The notes under the pieces: generated by a model
Databases searched by the model: none
The model's input: the letters and a program-made list of their open reading frames with translations, nothing else
Told to the model about the DNA's origin: nothing
Made by a program: the position numbers and the translations under genes
In this document: positions 1-8,837 of the stretch, piece after piece
Position numbering within the stretch: position 1 is the first letter of the stretch
Layout: every line of letters starts with the position of its first letter
Source of the DNA: Candidatus Woesearchaeota archaeon
GTDB taxonomy: Archaea; Nanobdellota; Nanobdellia; Woesearchaeales; JAHWHD01
Length of the DNA stretch: 64,000 nucleotides
NCBI GenBank assembly: GCA_019323515.1
Contig: JAHWHG010000008.1
Location: forward strand, 1 to 64,000
Reading direction: 5' to 3'

Positions 1-19
1 CGAGAATAGTACACAGGTT

Positions 20-40
20 GATAAGGGTGAAGCCCTTATC
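20..40. other. Perfect short hairpin
   Basis: GATAAGGG (20-27) and CCCTTATC (33-40) form an 8-bp perfect stem with a 5-nt loop. It lies just past the stop of the minus-strand gene that ends at 56, so it could act as a transcription end or processing signal, or belong to something left of the window. No T-run follows on the minus strand, so a classical terminator is not supported. Confidence 0.4.
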
Positions 41-55
41 TGGGTCAGGGGCGTT

Positions 56-505
56 TTACTTCTTACAAACACTCATCCCTAAATAAGTATAAAGAGTGCA
101 GCTGTTAAGGTATTGTGTTATTGCAAGATCCTGGAATCTATGGGATATGTTTCCACTATTATTATAAAGCAAAGCTCTTAAGCCAGCGACTTTAATGTAC
201 ATCTGTTTGAGGATATCCTTATATTTCTCTGCAGGCGCTATAAAGAAATCATAATGTTGAACAAGATTCTCTAAATTACCTAATATATTAGAAAGTTTCT
301 TGTCCTTTACATTGCAGGTCCTTTTAACATAGTCTCCAATCATGCTGAACAGAATTGATTTAATCTTGTTGTCAAAAAAAGCATCTTTATTTTTCTTGAA
401 AAGTTCATCTGAAATCTCAATAAGGTCATCCTCAGAAAGGTCAAAGTCATTACCTCTCTCCTTTATTATTCTCTGGTATGTGTGACACTTCTCATAAGGT
501 GGCAT
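56..505 (-). CDS. Hypothetical protein, 149 aa
   Basis: I do not recognise a family. The protein is charged and predicted mostly helical, with no signal peptide, no membrane segment and no metal-binding cluster (three scattered Cys). The start is the ATG at 505. It lies 33 nt after the stop of the preceding minus-strand gene and may be the last gene of the run that begins with the DNA ligase at 4704. It lacks the N-terminal tag of the three genes upstream of it. Confidence 0.6.
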   Translation of the reverse strand: MPPYEKCHTYQRIIKERGNDFDLSEDDLIEISDELFKKNKDAFFDNKIKSILFSMIGDYVKRTCNVKDKKLSNILGNLENLVQHYDFFIAPAEKYKDILKQMYIKVAGLRALLYNNSGNISHRFQDLAITQYLNSCTLYTYLGMSVCKK

Positions 506-538
506 AATATAGTAAGAAGTGTAGTAATCTTAAAAAGC

Positions 539-1435
539 TTATTGGGAGTTGAGTTCATGTATTGCCTTAAGCGGTACTGCTACTATATCAAAAGCTTTTC
601 TTACTTTGTCAAGATACAGGATTTTAGGGTTCTCCAAACCATGGGGCGAAATCCTTATTATTCCATCTACTGTATCAGTGCCCTGATAAAAGATTAATTT
701 ATCATTCTCATTGACTGCATGAAGAGAACGTAATGCGTGTTCACACTTGCAAACCTGTTCAACCTCTGAACCATCATAACTGTATATCCAGTGGTCATAG
801 CCTCCGAAATATATCTTGTCAAGCACTGTAAGAGCTTCTACCCAATTAGGAACCCTATGGATTAATTTGTCAGGAGATTTAAACAGGCCAGCAACTTTGT
901 TAGAGTATTCAATATGATATAATTCATCATTGAAGTAGCAGGCATCATTGATATTTGGTCTCTCCACAACCATCTTACGGCCGTCAGATATTCCGGAGAC
1001 CCATTGCACAAATATCTTTGGGCTTGCGAATCGTATTTTACTAAGCGAATATTCATAACTCTTGATTGGTGTTCTAGGATAGCGATATATTGTTGAATGA
1101 TTTTCACGCCTTTGCGAGTAATACAGATGTCCTAAGTCAAAACAGATTGCATCAATATTAGTGTAACTACACAATGTTGTGATTGTGTTCGGGCCTGTAG
1201 ATGTGCAGATCTCTGTTGTTTGGTTGTTTTCTCCATGATAAGCCCTGTTTGCGAAGATTAAGCCATAGTCTTTTCCGAACTCACCCATTGATTTGCCCAG
1301 GTCAGTAGATTGAATAGCTTTCTTCTTTGGTTTTTTAGGTTCAGGCTCTTTACTTCTAAGGTTAGTGAAGAATGAATCATTAAGTGCGTCTTCTAACAGG
1401 TCGTCTTTTCTGCTGGATTTGATGTCAAGTTTCAT
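539..1435 (-). CDS. Tag-bearing hypothetical protein, 298 aa
   Basis: The first 22 residues match the N-termini of the next two genes upstream (pattern RKDDLLEDALNDSFF), followed by a lysine/proline-rich linker (about 28-42). The rest is unrelated to those two proteins. It is rich in aromatic, beta-strand-like segments with repeats of the kind DKIYFGGYDHWIYSYDG and NDKLIFYQGTD, which suggests a beta-propeller or similar all-beta fold. That fold is inference. The ATG at 1435 overlaps the TGA stop of the upstream gene (ATGA), so the two are probably translationally coupled. Function unknown. Confidence 0.65.
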   Translation of the reverse strand: MKLDIKSSRKDDLLEDALNDSFFTNLRSKEPEPKKPKKKAIQSTDLGKSMGEFGKDYGLIFANRAYHGENNQTTEICTSTGPNTITTLCSYTNIDAICFDLGHLYYSQRRENHSTIYRYPRTPIKSYEYSLSKIRFASPKIFVQWVSGISDGRKMVVERPNINDACYFNDELYHIEYSNKVAGLFKSPDKLIHRVPNWVEALTVLDKIYFGGYDHWIYSYDGSEVEQVCKCEHALRSLHAVNENDKLIFYQGTDTVDGIIRISPHGLENPKILYLDKVRKAFDIVAVPLKAIHELNSQ

Positions 1436-2172
1436 TTTAGTATTATACCAGACCCTTTTCCTTTTTCCTTGACACCCCTTGATGCCATCTGTGGTGCTTT
1501 CAGCAGGTTGAACAAACCACCTTCACGACCAAATCCTAATACATAGATGTCATCCTGTGTTGGAATCCTGATTATATGCGCGTCGTTCTTAAACCCTTTA
1601 GGAAAGTCTGCAAACCTTCTTGAGTATAAGTATTCGAATAGGATAGGCAGTTCGGAGTCTAGTGTCTTAAGGTCAATGTCTCCTTGCAATGATTTTTCCA
1701 AGTCAAAACTTAGTTTGCAGGCATTATCCACAACATAACCATTACTTTGCCAGTGCATCTCTACGTGATTGTATACTTTCATTTCTTGGTCTTTTACCCT
1801 AAGAGCACAGCATGTAAACTCAGCTTCAGTATAGCGATACCACTCTTGTATTATTTTTCGATAATTGTAACTTAACTTATCCTCATGATATGCAAACAAC
1901 AATGAGAAGTATTCATGAGGTAAAGGAGACCTTTCGAATTCTCTTTTTTTTATACGAGCAAGGCTTTTATCATAGGTGAACTGAGGATTTGTTATAATTG
2001 CATGTCTTTCCCATTCCACTTCCTTGTAAGAGTCATGAAACTTGTTTACTGCATCATTATCTGGCTTTGGTTCTTGCTTAGGTTTAGTGGGTCTATTGCC
2101 TATATCAGTAAAGAAACTATCACTTAAAGCATCTTCAAGTAAGTCATTCTTACGATTACCTGTTATTTTCAT
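1432..2172 (-). CDS. Tag-bearing hypothetical protein, 246 aa, paralogue of the next gene
   Basis: It begins with the shared tag (RKNDLLEDALSDSFF, residues 7-21) and a proline-rich linker. The body is paralogous to the gene at 2156-2914: shared blocks include EFTCCA near the middle, LFEYLYSRRFADFPK, and PQMASRGVKE near the C-terminus. No known catalytic motif is visible. It overlaps both neighbours (4 nt and 17 nt), which supports one operon. The pair looks like a tandem duplication that has since diverged. Confidence 0.65.
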   Translation of the reverse strand: MKITGNRKNDLLEDALSDSFFTDIGNRPTKPKQEPKPDNDAVNKFHDSYKEVEWERHAIITNPQFTYDKSLARIKKREFERSPLPHEYFSLLFAYHEDKLSYNYRKIIQEWYRYTEAEFTCCALRVKDQEMKVYNHVEMHWQSNGYVVDNACKLSFDLEKSLQGDIDLKTLDSELPILFEYLYSRRFADFPKGFKNDAHIIRIPTQDDIYVLGFGREGGLFNLLKAPQMASRGVKEKGKGSGIILK

Positions 2173-2914
2173 TCATCTCACTCCATTCACGTGCTGTATA
2201 CTCCCGTACACCTCTTGATGCCATTTGTGGTTTCTTGAAAGGATTAAAAGTACCGTACATTGAACCGAAGCCTAGCATGCATAATTTTCCTTTTTCTGGA
2301 ATCTTAACCCTTTGTGATTCTATGCCTTTTATCTCAGGGAAGTCAGCATACCTTCTTGAGTATATGAACTCAAAAAGTTCAGGGGCTTTTTCGTCAAATG
2401 TTTTTAAGTCAATAACACCTGGCTCTAGCTCAACATGGAATATTCTTTGCGCACATCGTCCATCTTGTGCATAACTTTTAGTTATTGAATGCCAGTATAA
2501 ATTTGGATTTTCTAAAATAAGAACTGATTTAGAAAAGCGACCAGATTTACCTTTTGCACTGATATACGCACAGCATGTGAACTCAGGTTCACTCTCCCGA
2601 ATCCTATCCATCATTAGTCTAAGTTCACTTCTGGATTCTCCTTTCCAGGTTGCAAAGAATAACCCATAATATTCACTTGGATAAGGTGCTCTCTCCCAAC
2701 CACCTTCTTTTAACAGTTCAAGATGACTTTCATAGTAATCTGCCCATTTTGAGTTCTGGGCACCTCTCATGACATTTTCCTGCCATTTGATTCTTTCAAA
2801 GGGTTGCAGAAGATGCCTTGCTTCTTTCTTTGGTTTAGGGTTCTTGAACTCAAAAAAGCTGTCATTCAAAGCATCTTCAAGCAGATCATCCTTTCTACTA
2901 CCAACAATCTTCAT
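2156..2914 (-). CDS. Tag-bearing hypothetical protein, 252 aa
   Basis: First of the three tagged genes in transcription order. Residues 1-22 carry the tag (RKDDLLEDALNDSFF). The remainder is homologous to the 246-aa neighbour, with the conserved blocks EFTCCA, LFEFIYSRRYADFP and PQMASRGVRE. There is no signal peptide or membrane segment. It starts 32 nt after the stop of the DNA ligase gene and may share its transcript. The family is not recognised. The conserved SRR-ADFP and PQMASRG blocks are likely the functional core. Confidence 0.65.
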   Translation of the reverse strand: MKIVGSRKDDLLEDALNDSFFEFKNPKPKKEARHLLQPFERIKWQENVMRGAQNSKWADYYESHLELLKEGGWERAPYPSEYYGLFFATWKGESRSELRLMMDRIRESEPEFTCCAYISAKGKSGRFSKSVLILENPNLYWHSITKSYAQDGRCAQRIFHVELEPGVIDLKTFDEKAPELFEFIYSRRYADFPEIKGIESQRVKIPEKGKLCMLGFGSMYGTFNPFKKPQMASRGVREYTAREWSEMNENNR

Positions 2915-2946
2915 ACTTTTCTAGAAGCATAACAAGAAATATAAAC

Positions 2947-4704
2947 TTACCGCTGCTCTTCATAAAGTGAATTTATAAACTGTAATGTAGATATTTCAGT
3001 AGCTCTTCTGTCTTCCCTTAAGCGAGATAGCCTTGGGAACCGTAATGCAAAACCTGAGCCATATGTAGGTGACTTCTGAATCTCTTCATAATGCACCTCA
3101 ATGACTATCTCTGGCTTTAACCTTACAGAAGTAGAGGATTCAGCGATTATCAAAGGTTTAAGCATCTCTGTAAGTTGAGAGAATGTAAGTCCTTCAGTGT
3201 CTTCCTTTTCCTTAAAGCCTGTGCCAAGCTTTCCAATCTCCATGAACTCGCCAGTATCTTCATCGCGGCAAGCAAGTGTAAAGCTTGAGAACCAATCACT
3301 GCGTTTACCATGGCCAAAGTCTGCTCCTACAATCACTAAATCAAGCTCCTGCATAACTGGCTTAATCTTTACCCAGCCCTCTACTCTTTTACCAGGGCGA
3401 TAAGGAGCGTCGATGTTCTTAACAATAACACCTTCAAAGCCGTCTGCTAGCGATTCCTTGTAAAAGTCGAGAGCAGCCTGTTTATCATCTGTTACAATGT
3501 TTTTGACAAGTTTGATTTTCCACTGTTCCTGCTTAACAACCTTCTCAATGAACGCTCTTCGCTCAAGCAGAGGCATCTTCAGCATGTTGACATCACCATA
3601 GTATAGGATGTCAAATATGTTAAGCTCAACCGGAAGTTTCTTTGCAAGTTCATGGACATCGTACTTTCTTCTTATGCGCTGTGAGATGTTCTGGAAGGGA
3701 AGGTAGCGGTTTGTAAGAGGGTCAAAGCCGATTGCTTCTGAGTCAATGATAAAGCTCTCTCCTGTTATAAACTGGTTTACATAGTCAACAACCTCAGGGA
3801 ACTGTTTAGTTACATCTTCAAGTCTCCTAGTGAATATCTTCACAGCACCATTAAACTTGTGTATCTGCATCCTGAACCCGTCAAGTTTATTCTCAATAGC
3901 GACCTTGTCACCGCATTTCTTAAAAGAATCTTCAATGTCCTTTGCCTTGTTACAGAGCATAACCTTTATTGGATGTCCAGGTTCAAGGTTCACCCTCTTA
4001 AGACCGTCCAATCTATCATGGCGCGCTGTCTTTGCAACAATTGCAAAATCGTTAGTAATGTCAAGTGCTTCCTGTGCAATTGAGGTATAATCATTGTACT
4101 GTTTACGCTGTTCATCGTCTAATGCAAGCGTGTTTGATTCGGGGTCATAGACAATGTATGGCATAAGGTATGCCCAGACAATTGAATCACGTAATGAACC
4201 TTCACCTGCCCCAATTCGAAGTTCTTCAATAAGTGTCCTTACAATGTATCGAGCCTCTAAAGGTTTGGCTGATGTAAGAAGCTCTGAGATAAGCTTAACT
4301 TTCTTGTCAACTGTGCCAGAGCCTTCAAGCTTTGCAAGTTTTGTCAGGTTTGAGAAAACTTTTGAGATTGAAAGGTCTTGTGAGAATAAAGTAGCCTGCT
4401 TTTTCCTTGCAATAAGGTTCTCTGCAGCTAGTCCAAGGTCGCCGGTTGATTTCCATTCTTCTTCAACATCCTTAAAGTCAATCCCAGTTGCGATGTTAAT
4501 AGCTTTCAGAAGCATCCTTGCAGCTACTCCGACCTTTGTATCATCCCAGTCAGGGAATATACGTGCCTGGAGAAGTAACATAACCATGTCAAGGTCAGAG
4601 TCTTCAACTGTCTTTATGAACTCTGATATATAATGAGTCTTCTCAAGACGTTTGGATGTTGATTCAAGTTTATTGAAAAGTTCAGCAAGGTTTAGGAATT
4701 TCAT
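2947..4704 (-). CDS. lig: ATP-dependent DNA ligase
   Basis: Archaeal/eukaryotic ligase I type, 585 aa, a normal length for archaeal Lig. It seals nicks in DNA (Okazaki fragments, repair) through an enzyme-AMP intermediate. The N-terminal 210 residues form the helical DNA-binding domain. The adenylation motif KLDGFR carries the nucleophile Lys273. Later motifs include DGFEGVIVKN and the EGWVKIKP segment at the end of the nucleotidyltransferase core, followed by the OB domain. The start at 4704 (MKFLNLAELF) matches the usual N-terminus. The tagged genes lie directly downstream on the same strand. Confidence 0.95.
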   Translation of the reverse strand: MKFLNLAELFNKLESTSKRLEKTHYISEFIKTVEDSDLDMVMLLLQARIFPDWDDTKVGVAARMLLKAINIATGIDFKDVEEEWKSTGDLGLAAENLIARKKQATLFSQDLSISKVFSNLTKLAKLEGSGTVDKKVKLISELLTSAKPLEARYIVRTLIEELRIGAGEGSLRDSIVWAYLMPYIVYDPESNTLALDDEQRKQYNDYTSIAQEALDITNDFAIVAKTARHDRLDGLKRVNLEPGHPIKVMLCNKAKDIEDSFKKCGDKVAIENKLDGFRMQIHKFNGAVKIFTRRLEDVTKQFPEVVDYVNQFITGESFIIDSEAIGFDPLTNRYLPFQNISQRIRRKYDVHELAKKLPVELNIFDILYYGDVNMLKMPLLERRAFIEKVVKQEQWKIKLVKNIVTDDKQAALDFYKESLADGFEGVIVKNIDAPYRPGKRVEGWVKIKPVMQELDLVIVGADFGHGKRSDWFSSFTLACRDEDTGEFMEIGKLGTGFKEKEDTEGLTFSQLTEMLKPLIIAESSTSVRLKPEIVIEVHYEEIQKSPTYGSGFALRFPRLSRLREDRRATEISTLQFINSLYEEQR

Positions 4705-4757
4705 ATTTTCATTAAGAAAGTTTAATGTTTTTAAGGATTTTGCTGTCCTAGAGCATA

Positions 4758-5954
4758 TTAGTGCTGGTGCTGCTTTTTCAATGTTGCAGCTATTGTTTTC
4801 TCTGATTTTGCAAGTTTACTGTTCCAGAGCTCTCCAGGTATAATGATAGCTGCCATAACACCTGCTATTGCCATGTTCTCAAGCAGGATTGATGCTCCAG
4901 CTGCTGCATTATATTGGTTGTTCAGGTTTTCAATAGCATTTGATATCAACCCAAACTTTGAGGCTAAAGCCAGTTCTTTTGGCACTCCTGCACTAAAAAG
5001 CCTGGTGCATTGATTAAGATATGAGTTGCTTGCTGCAGTTACCTTGTAGAATGCTGACTGCACTTTATGTTCTTTTACCTTAGGCGCTGTTTTTTGCGCT
5101 AAGTTATGGATTTTCTTTGTATGTGCTATGTGTAAGGCAGGTCCTTGGCCAAAATATGTCTGGAACGCCTGTTCAGGGGTATAATCTTCAACCCTTCTTA
5201 AAAGAGTTGAGATATTTTTTCTAAGATCCTCTTTACCGCGCTCGCATTCCTGCTTTGTATGCTCTTTAAGTTTATATGCACAGAATGCACCTGCCAATGC
5301 TGCTGGGATCTTTAGCAGGGATCTTCTTGTGATTTGTTCCTCAGAGTTTATTTCGTTCATCTTATCATCCAGTGTCTTTGGCTTATGGTAGCCATAGTCA
5401 TAAGAAGGTACTTCAAGATGAGCATATATCTCTTCATATCCAAGAAGCAAAGCTACACATCCTCCTCCTAGTACAAGGTTAGCTGCTCCTTGTGCTCCTT
5501 TGCTATGTGTCTTGTTAATTATCTCTATCTCTCTTAACTTGTTTTCATCTATAATTGGTTTCTGCATTATCCTGTCACATTTTGAAGCTAGGTCGCGTCC
5601 AGTGTCCCTTGATTCATATATAACAGAGTGGTCAGGGATATTGCTTGGCTCTTCCCATCTATATTTTGTGACTGTCCTTGTCTTGAAATTACCTTCAAAG
5701 TCCATATAGGATTCAGTTGTTGTGTAAGGATTATAGTATTCATCATCATAGGCTTCTGCAAGCTGTTCAATTGAATGTTGTAAAGTCCTACGTGAGGTAC
5801 AGAATTCCTTAACAGGAGCAGGGATTTCTAAAACTGTTGCCTGCATAAGCTGTGCTTCATAATAGTTCCTGCTAGTATAAAAGTTATCGTACATAAAGCC
5901 TATCAAAGGGATGGTAGCTGCAAATTCTAAGATTCTTGCGAGTTTCATAATCAT
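4758..5954 (-). CDS. Hypothetical protein with hydrophobic segments, 398 aa
   Basis: Unrecognised. The N-terminus (residues 4-22) is hydrophobic and could be a signal anchor. A glycine-rich hydrophobic stretch lies around 155-170 (ANLVLGGGCVALLLGYE), another around 212-225 (AALAGAFCAYKL), and a C-terminal one around 360-375 (AIAGVMAAIIIPGE). The protein is probably membrane-associated. An ITRRSLLKIPAALAG stretch resembles a twin-arginine-type hydrophobic helix but is internal. The next ATG is two codons in (MIM-K), so the start could be 5948. It is separated from lig by 53 nt. Confidence 0.6.
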   Translation of the reverse strand: MIMKLARILEFAATIPLIGFMYDNFYTSRNYYEAQLMQATVLEIPAPVKEFCTSRRTLQHSIEQLAEAYDDEYYNPYTTTESYMDFEGNFKTRTVTKYRWEEPSNIPDHSVIYESRDTGRDLASKCDRIMQKPIIDENKLREIEIINKTHSKGAQGAANLVLGGGCVALLLGYEEIYAHLEVPSYDYGYHKPKTLDDKMNEINSEEQITRRSLLKIPAALAGAFCAYKLKEHTKQECERGKEDLRKNISTLLRRVEDYTPEQAFQTYFGQGPALHIAHTKKIHNLAQKTAPKVKEHKVQSAFYKVTAASNSYLNQCTRLFSAGVPKELALASKFGLISNAIENLNNQYNAAAGASILLENMAIAGVMAAIIIPGELWNSKLAKSEKTIAATLKKQHQH

Positions 5955-6016
5955 TAGTAGTGCAAGATTTGTTATAAAGATTATTATTGTAGATTTAGGG
6001 TTTGCCGAACATAAGA

Positions 6017-6024
6017 TTTATAAA
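6017..6024 (+). promoter_or_regulatory. TATA box of the nitroreductase/asparagine-synthase operon
   Basis: TTTATAAA begins 32 nt before the ATG at 6049, with no Shine-Dalgarno sequence in between. This is the archaeal leaderless-promoter layout that recurs across the window. Confidence 0.6.
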
Positions 6025-6048
6025 CCATTTATCCTTTAAATACTAATA

Positions 6049-6729
6049 ATGGAAACATTAGAATGCATAAAGCAGAGAAGGAGTGTGAGGAAGTTCAGCG
6101 ACATTCCTGTTAAATGGGATGACATCACACAGATTGTTGATACTGTTAGGTATGCTCCAACTTCAGGGAACTTACAGAATTTTAAGTGCGTTGTTGTGAT
6201 GGATAAAGGTAAGATAAAGAAGATTGCTGAGGAGTGTGCAAAGCAGCAATGGCTTCAGACAGCTCCTGTTGTGATTGTGTTATGTGCTGATGTTGAAAAA
6301 GCAAAGAAGTTCTATGGAATAAGAGGCGAGCGTCTCTATGCTACACAGAATGTTGCAGCTGCAACACAAAACATATTATTAGCGTGCTGTGATATTGGGT
6401 TGGCAGGCTGCTGGGTTGGAGCTTTTAATGAGGAAGCGATTAAAAGAATCTTAGGCATTCCTGGAAGTGTAAGGCCGCAGGTTATAATTCCAATAGGTTA
6501 TGCAGCTGAGAAGCCAAGAGATCTTCCAAAGTATAGGTTGAATGATTTGTTCTATATTGACAGTTATGGTAATAAGGTGTTTGACTGGAATGAGTACATG
6601 GGATGGAGCAGTGTTAAGATTGAGAAGACATTGAAAGAGGCAGCAGAGACATTAAAGACAGGAGTGAAGAAAGCAATTGAAAAGATTTCTGACAAGGTCA
6701 AGAACAAGGAAGAGAAGCAAGAAGTATAA
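6049..6729 (+). CDS. Nitroreductase-family flavoprotein
   Basis: 226 aa. The N-terminal IKQRRSVRKFSDIPV motif is the classical nitroreductase FMN-phosphate binding signature. It is followed by YAPTSGNLQNFKCVVV and, near residue 120, LACCDIGLAGCWVGAF, then IPIGYAAEKP. The family reduces nitro, quinone or other electron-poor substrates with NAD(P)H; the substrate here cannot be read. The last 40 residues are a lysine-rich helical tail not typical of the family. The stop TAA overlaps the next ATG (TAATG), so this gene is coupled to the asparagine-synthase/Dph6 fusion. Confidence 0.85.
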   Translation: METLECIKQRRSVRKFSDIPVKWDDITQIVDTVRYAPTSGNLQNFKCVVVMDKGKIKKIAEECAKQQWLQTAPVVIVLCADVEKAKKFYGIRGERLYATQNVAAATQNILLACCDIGLAGCWVGAFNEEAIKRILGIPGSVRPQVIIPIGYAAEKPRDLPKYRLNDLFYIDSYGNKVFDWNEYMGWSSVKIEKTLKEAAETLKTGVKKAIEKISDKVKNKEEKQEV

Positions 6730-8837
6730 TGTGCGGCATAATTGGGGTATTCAATAATAAGAATTCTGTTACTTATGTAAATAAAGGTCTGAGGATACTG
6801 AAGAATCGCGGGAAAGATGGGTTTGGTGTTGCTGGAGATGGATTCTTTTCTAATAAGTTAGATAGTAAGCTTAAGGCTGAGCATTGTATTGGACATTCGC
6901 TTCATTCTGTTGTAGGGTTTCTGCAGCAGCCAATCAAAGGACGCGGGTTGTTTGCTGCTAACTGCGAGGTCTATAACTGGAAGGAGCTTGATAAAGAGTT
7001 TGGATTTAACTCCAAGAATGATTCTGAATTAATTTTTAAAATCATAGACAAGTTTGGTGTTGAGGAGCATATACTTAAGAGGCTTGACGGAGTGTATGCT
7101 TTTGTGTATTGGCTTGGGGGCAAGGTGTATCTTTGCCGTGATATACTAGGGGTGAAGCCAGTTTGGTTTTCCCATAGCAAGGGTTTTGCATTTGCATCTG
7201 AGAAAAAAGCATTAGAAAAGATAGGTTATATTGATGTGCAGGAGCTTAATCCAAGGAGGATACTTTGTTATGATATAAATAAGGATAAGATAAGTTTTAG
7301 CTCAAGGGAATTTTTTAAAATCAAACCCGTGAATAAGAAATCAATGGAGGATATCGAGAAAGAGTTGATAGGATTAATCACCTGCGCAATATCAAAGAGG
7401 ATTCCTGATAAGGAGTTTGGAATTCTGTTTTCAGGAGGCATCGATTCTACACTTATAGCGTTCATGTGCAAGAAACTAGGTCTGAATCCAGTTTGTTACA
7501 CTGCAGCATTGTCAGAGCCAGGCATGGAGGAAGCTTCTGATTTGAAACATGCCAAAAAGATAGCTGAGGTACTTGGGCTTAAGTTAAAGATAAAGACAAT
7601 CAATGTCAAGCAGGTTGAGAAGTACCTTGAAAAGATTGTTCCGCTTATTGAAGATACAAAGGTTACAAAGGTAGGGGTTGCACTGACATTGTTCTTAGCT
7701 CTTGAACAGGCTAAAAAGGATAATGTGAAGGTTATTTTCTCAGGGCTTGGGTCTGAGGAAATCTTTGCAGGATATGAGAGGCATAAGAAGAGCCATGATA
7801 TAAATCAAGAGTGTCTGAGCGGGTTGATTAAGTTGTATGAACGTGACTTGTACAGGGATGACGTAATCTCAATGTATAACAGTATTGAGTTAAGGCTGCC
7901 GTTTCTAGATAAAAGGTTAGTGGATTATAGTCTTAAGATACCTGGCATGTATAAGGTGGATGATAATAGAGGTAAGATAATATTAAGAGAGGTTGCAGCT
8001 GCTTTAGGTCTTCCAAGGGAGTTTGCTGAGAGGAAGAAGGTTGCTGCTCAGTATGGAAGCAAGTTCATAAGAGCAATAAAAAAGTTGACTAAAAAGTCAA
8101 AACTGAAGTATATGTCAGATTACTTAAGAAGGTTTTATACTCAGAAAAACCTTAAGCTTGGTGCTTTGATATCAACTGGAAAAGATAGTTTGTTTGCAGC
8201 GTATGTGATGCAGCAGCAGAATTATGAAGTTGGATGCTTGATATCAGTATACTCTAAAAATCCTGCATCTTATATGTTTCATACACCGAACATAAAATTG
8301 GTTAAGCTGCAGGCTGAGGCTATGGAGCTGCCATTGGTTGCACAGGAAACAGAGGGGTTGAAGGAAAAGGAGTTAGTCGATTTGAAGAAAGCTTTGAAGA
8401 GAGCAAAGAAAGAGCATAAGATTGATGGTGTAGTGACAGGTGCACTTTATTCAACTTATCAGAGAGACAGGATTGAAAAGATTGCTGATTCTTTAGGATT
8501 GAAGATATTTTCTCCTCTTTGGCACATTAACCAGGAGACTGAGATGAGGGAGATTATTCGTCAGGGTTTTGAGGTTATTATAGTGGCAGTTGCTGCTGAA
8601 GGTCTTGGCAAGAAGGATCTAGGTGTAGTGATAGGTGATAAGTTTATTGACAGGATGGTTAAACTGAATGAGAAGATTGGTGTGAATGTGGCTGGTGAAG
8701 GCGGAGAGTTTGAGTCTCTTGTTCTGGATTGTCCTATGTTTCACAAGAAGATAAAGATTGAGAAAGCTGAAGTTGTAATGGATAAAGAGAATTCTGGAGT
8801 TTATGTTGTTAAGAGGGCGAAGTTGGTTAGGAAGTGA
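6729..8837 (+). CDS. Asparagine synthase-like / Dph6-like fusion protein
   Basis: 702 aa, two enzymes in one chain. Residues 1-200 are a class II glutamine amidotransferase: catalytic Cys2 (MCGIIG), LKNRGKDGFG, NCEVYNW and NDSEL. Residues 205-450 are an AsnB-type PP-loop domain with SGGIDS at 235-240 and IFSGLGSEEIFAGYERH. Residues 475-702 are a second PP-loop domain with STGKDS at 482-487 and GEGGEFESLVLD near 670, the signature of diphthine-ammonia ligase (Dph6/MJ0570 domain). Dph6 amidates diphthine on elongation factor 2. The fusion suggests that glutamine-derived ammonia is passed to diphthine, or that two pathways share an ammonia source. Asparagine synthesis remains possible. dphB lies 4 kb downstream. 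Confidence 0.88.
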   Translation: MCGIIGVFNNKNSVTYVNKGLRILKNRGKDGFGVAGDGFFSNKLDSKLKAEHCIGHSLHSVVGFLQQPIKGRGLFAANCEVYNWKELDKEFGFNSKNDSELIFKIIDKFGVEEHILKRLDGVYAFVYWLGGKVYLCRDILGVKPVWFSHSKGFAFASEKKALEKIGYIDVQELNPRRILCYDINKDKISFSSREFFKIKPVNKKSMEDIEKELIGLITCAISKRIPDKEFGILFSGGIDSTLIAFMCKKLGLNPVCYTAALSEPGMEEASDLKHAKKIAEVLGLKLKIKTINVKQVEKYLEKIVPLIEDTKVTKVGVALTLFLALEQAKKDNVKVIFSGLGSEEIFAGYERHKKSHDINQECLSGLIKLYERDLYRDDVISMYNSIELRLPFLDKRLVDYSLKIPGMYKVDDNRGKIILREVAAALGLPREFAERKKVAAQYGSKFIRAIKKLTKKSKLKYMSDYLRRFYTQKNLKLGALISTGKDSLFAAYVMQQQNYEVGCLISVYSKNPASYMFHTPNIKLVKLQAEAMELPLVAQETEGLKEKELVDLKKALKRAKKEHKIDGVVTGALYSTYQRDRIEKIADSLGLKIFSPLWHINQETEMREIIRQGFEVIIVAVAAEGLGKKDLGVVIGDKFIDRMVKLNEKIGVNVAGEGGEFESLVLDCPMFHKKIKIEKAEVVMDKENSGVYVVKRAKLVRK

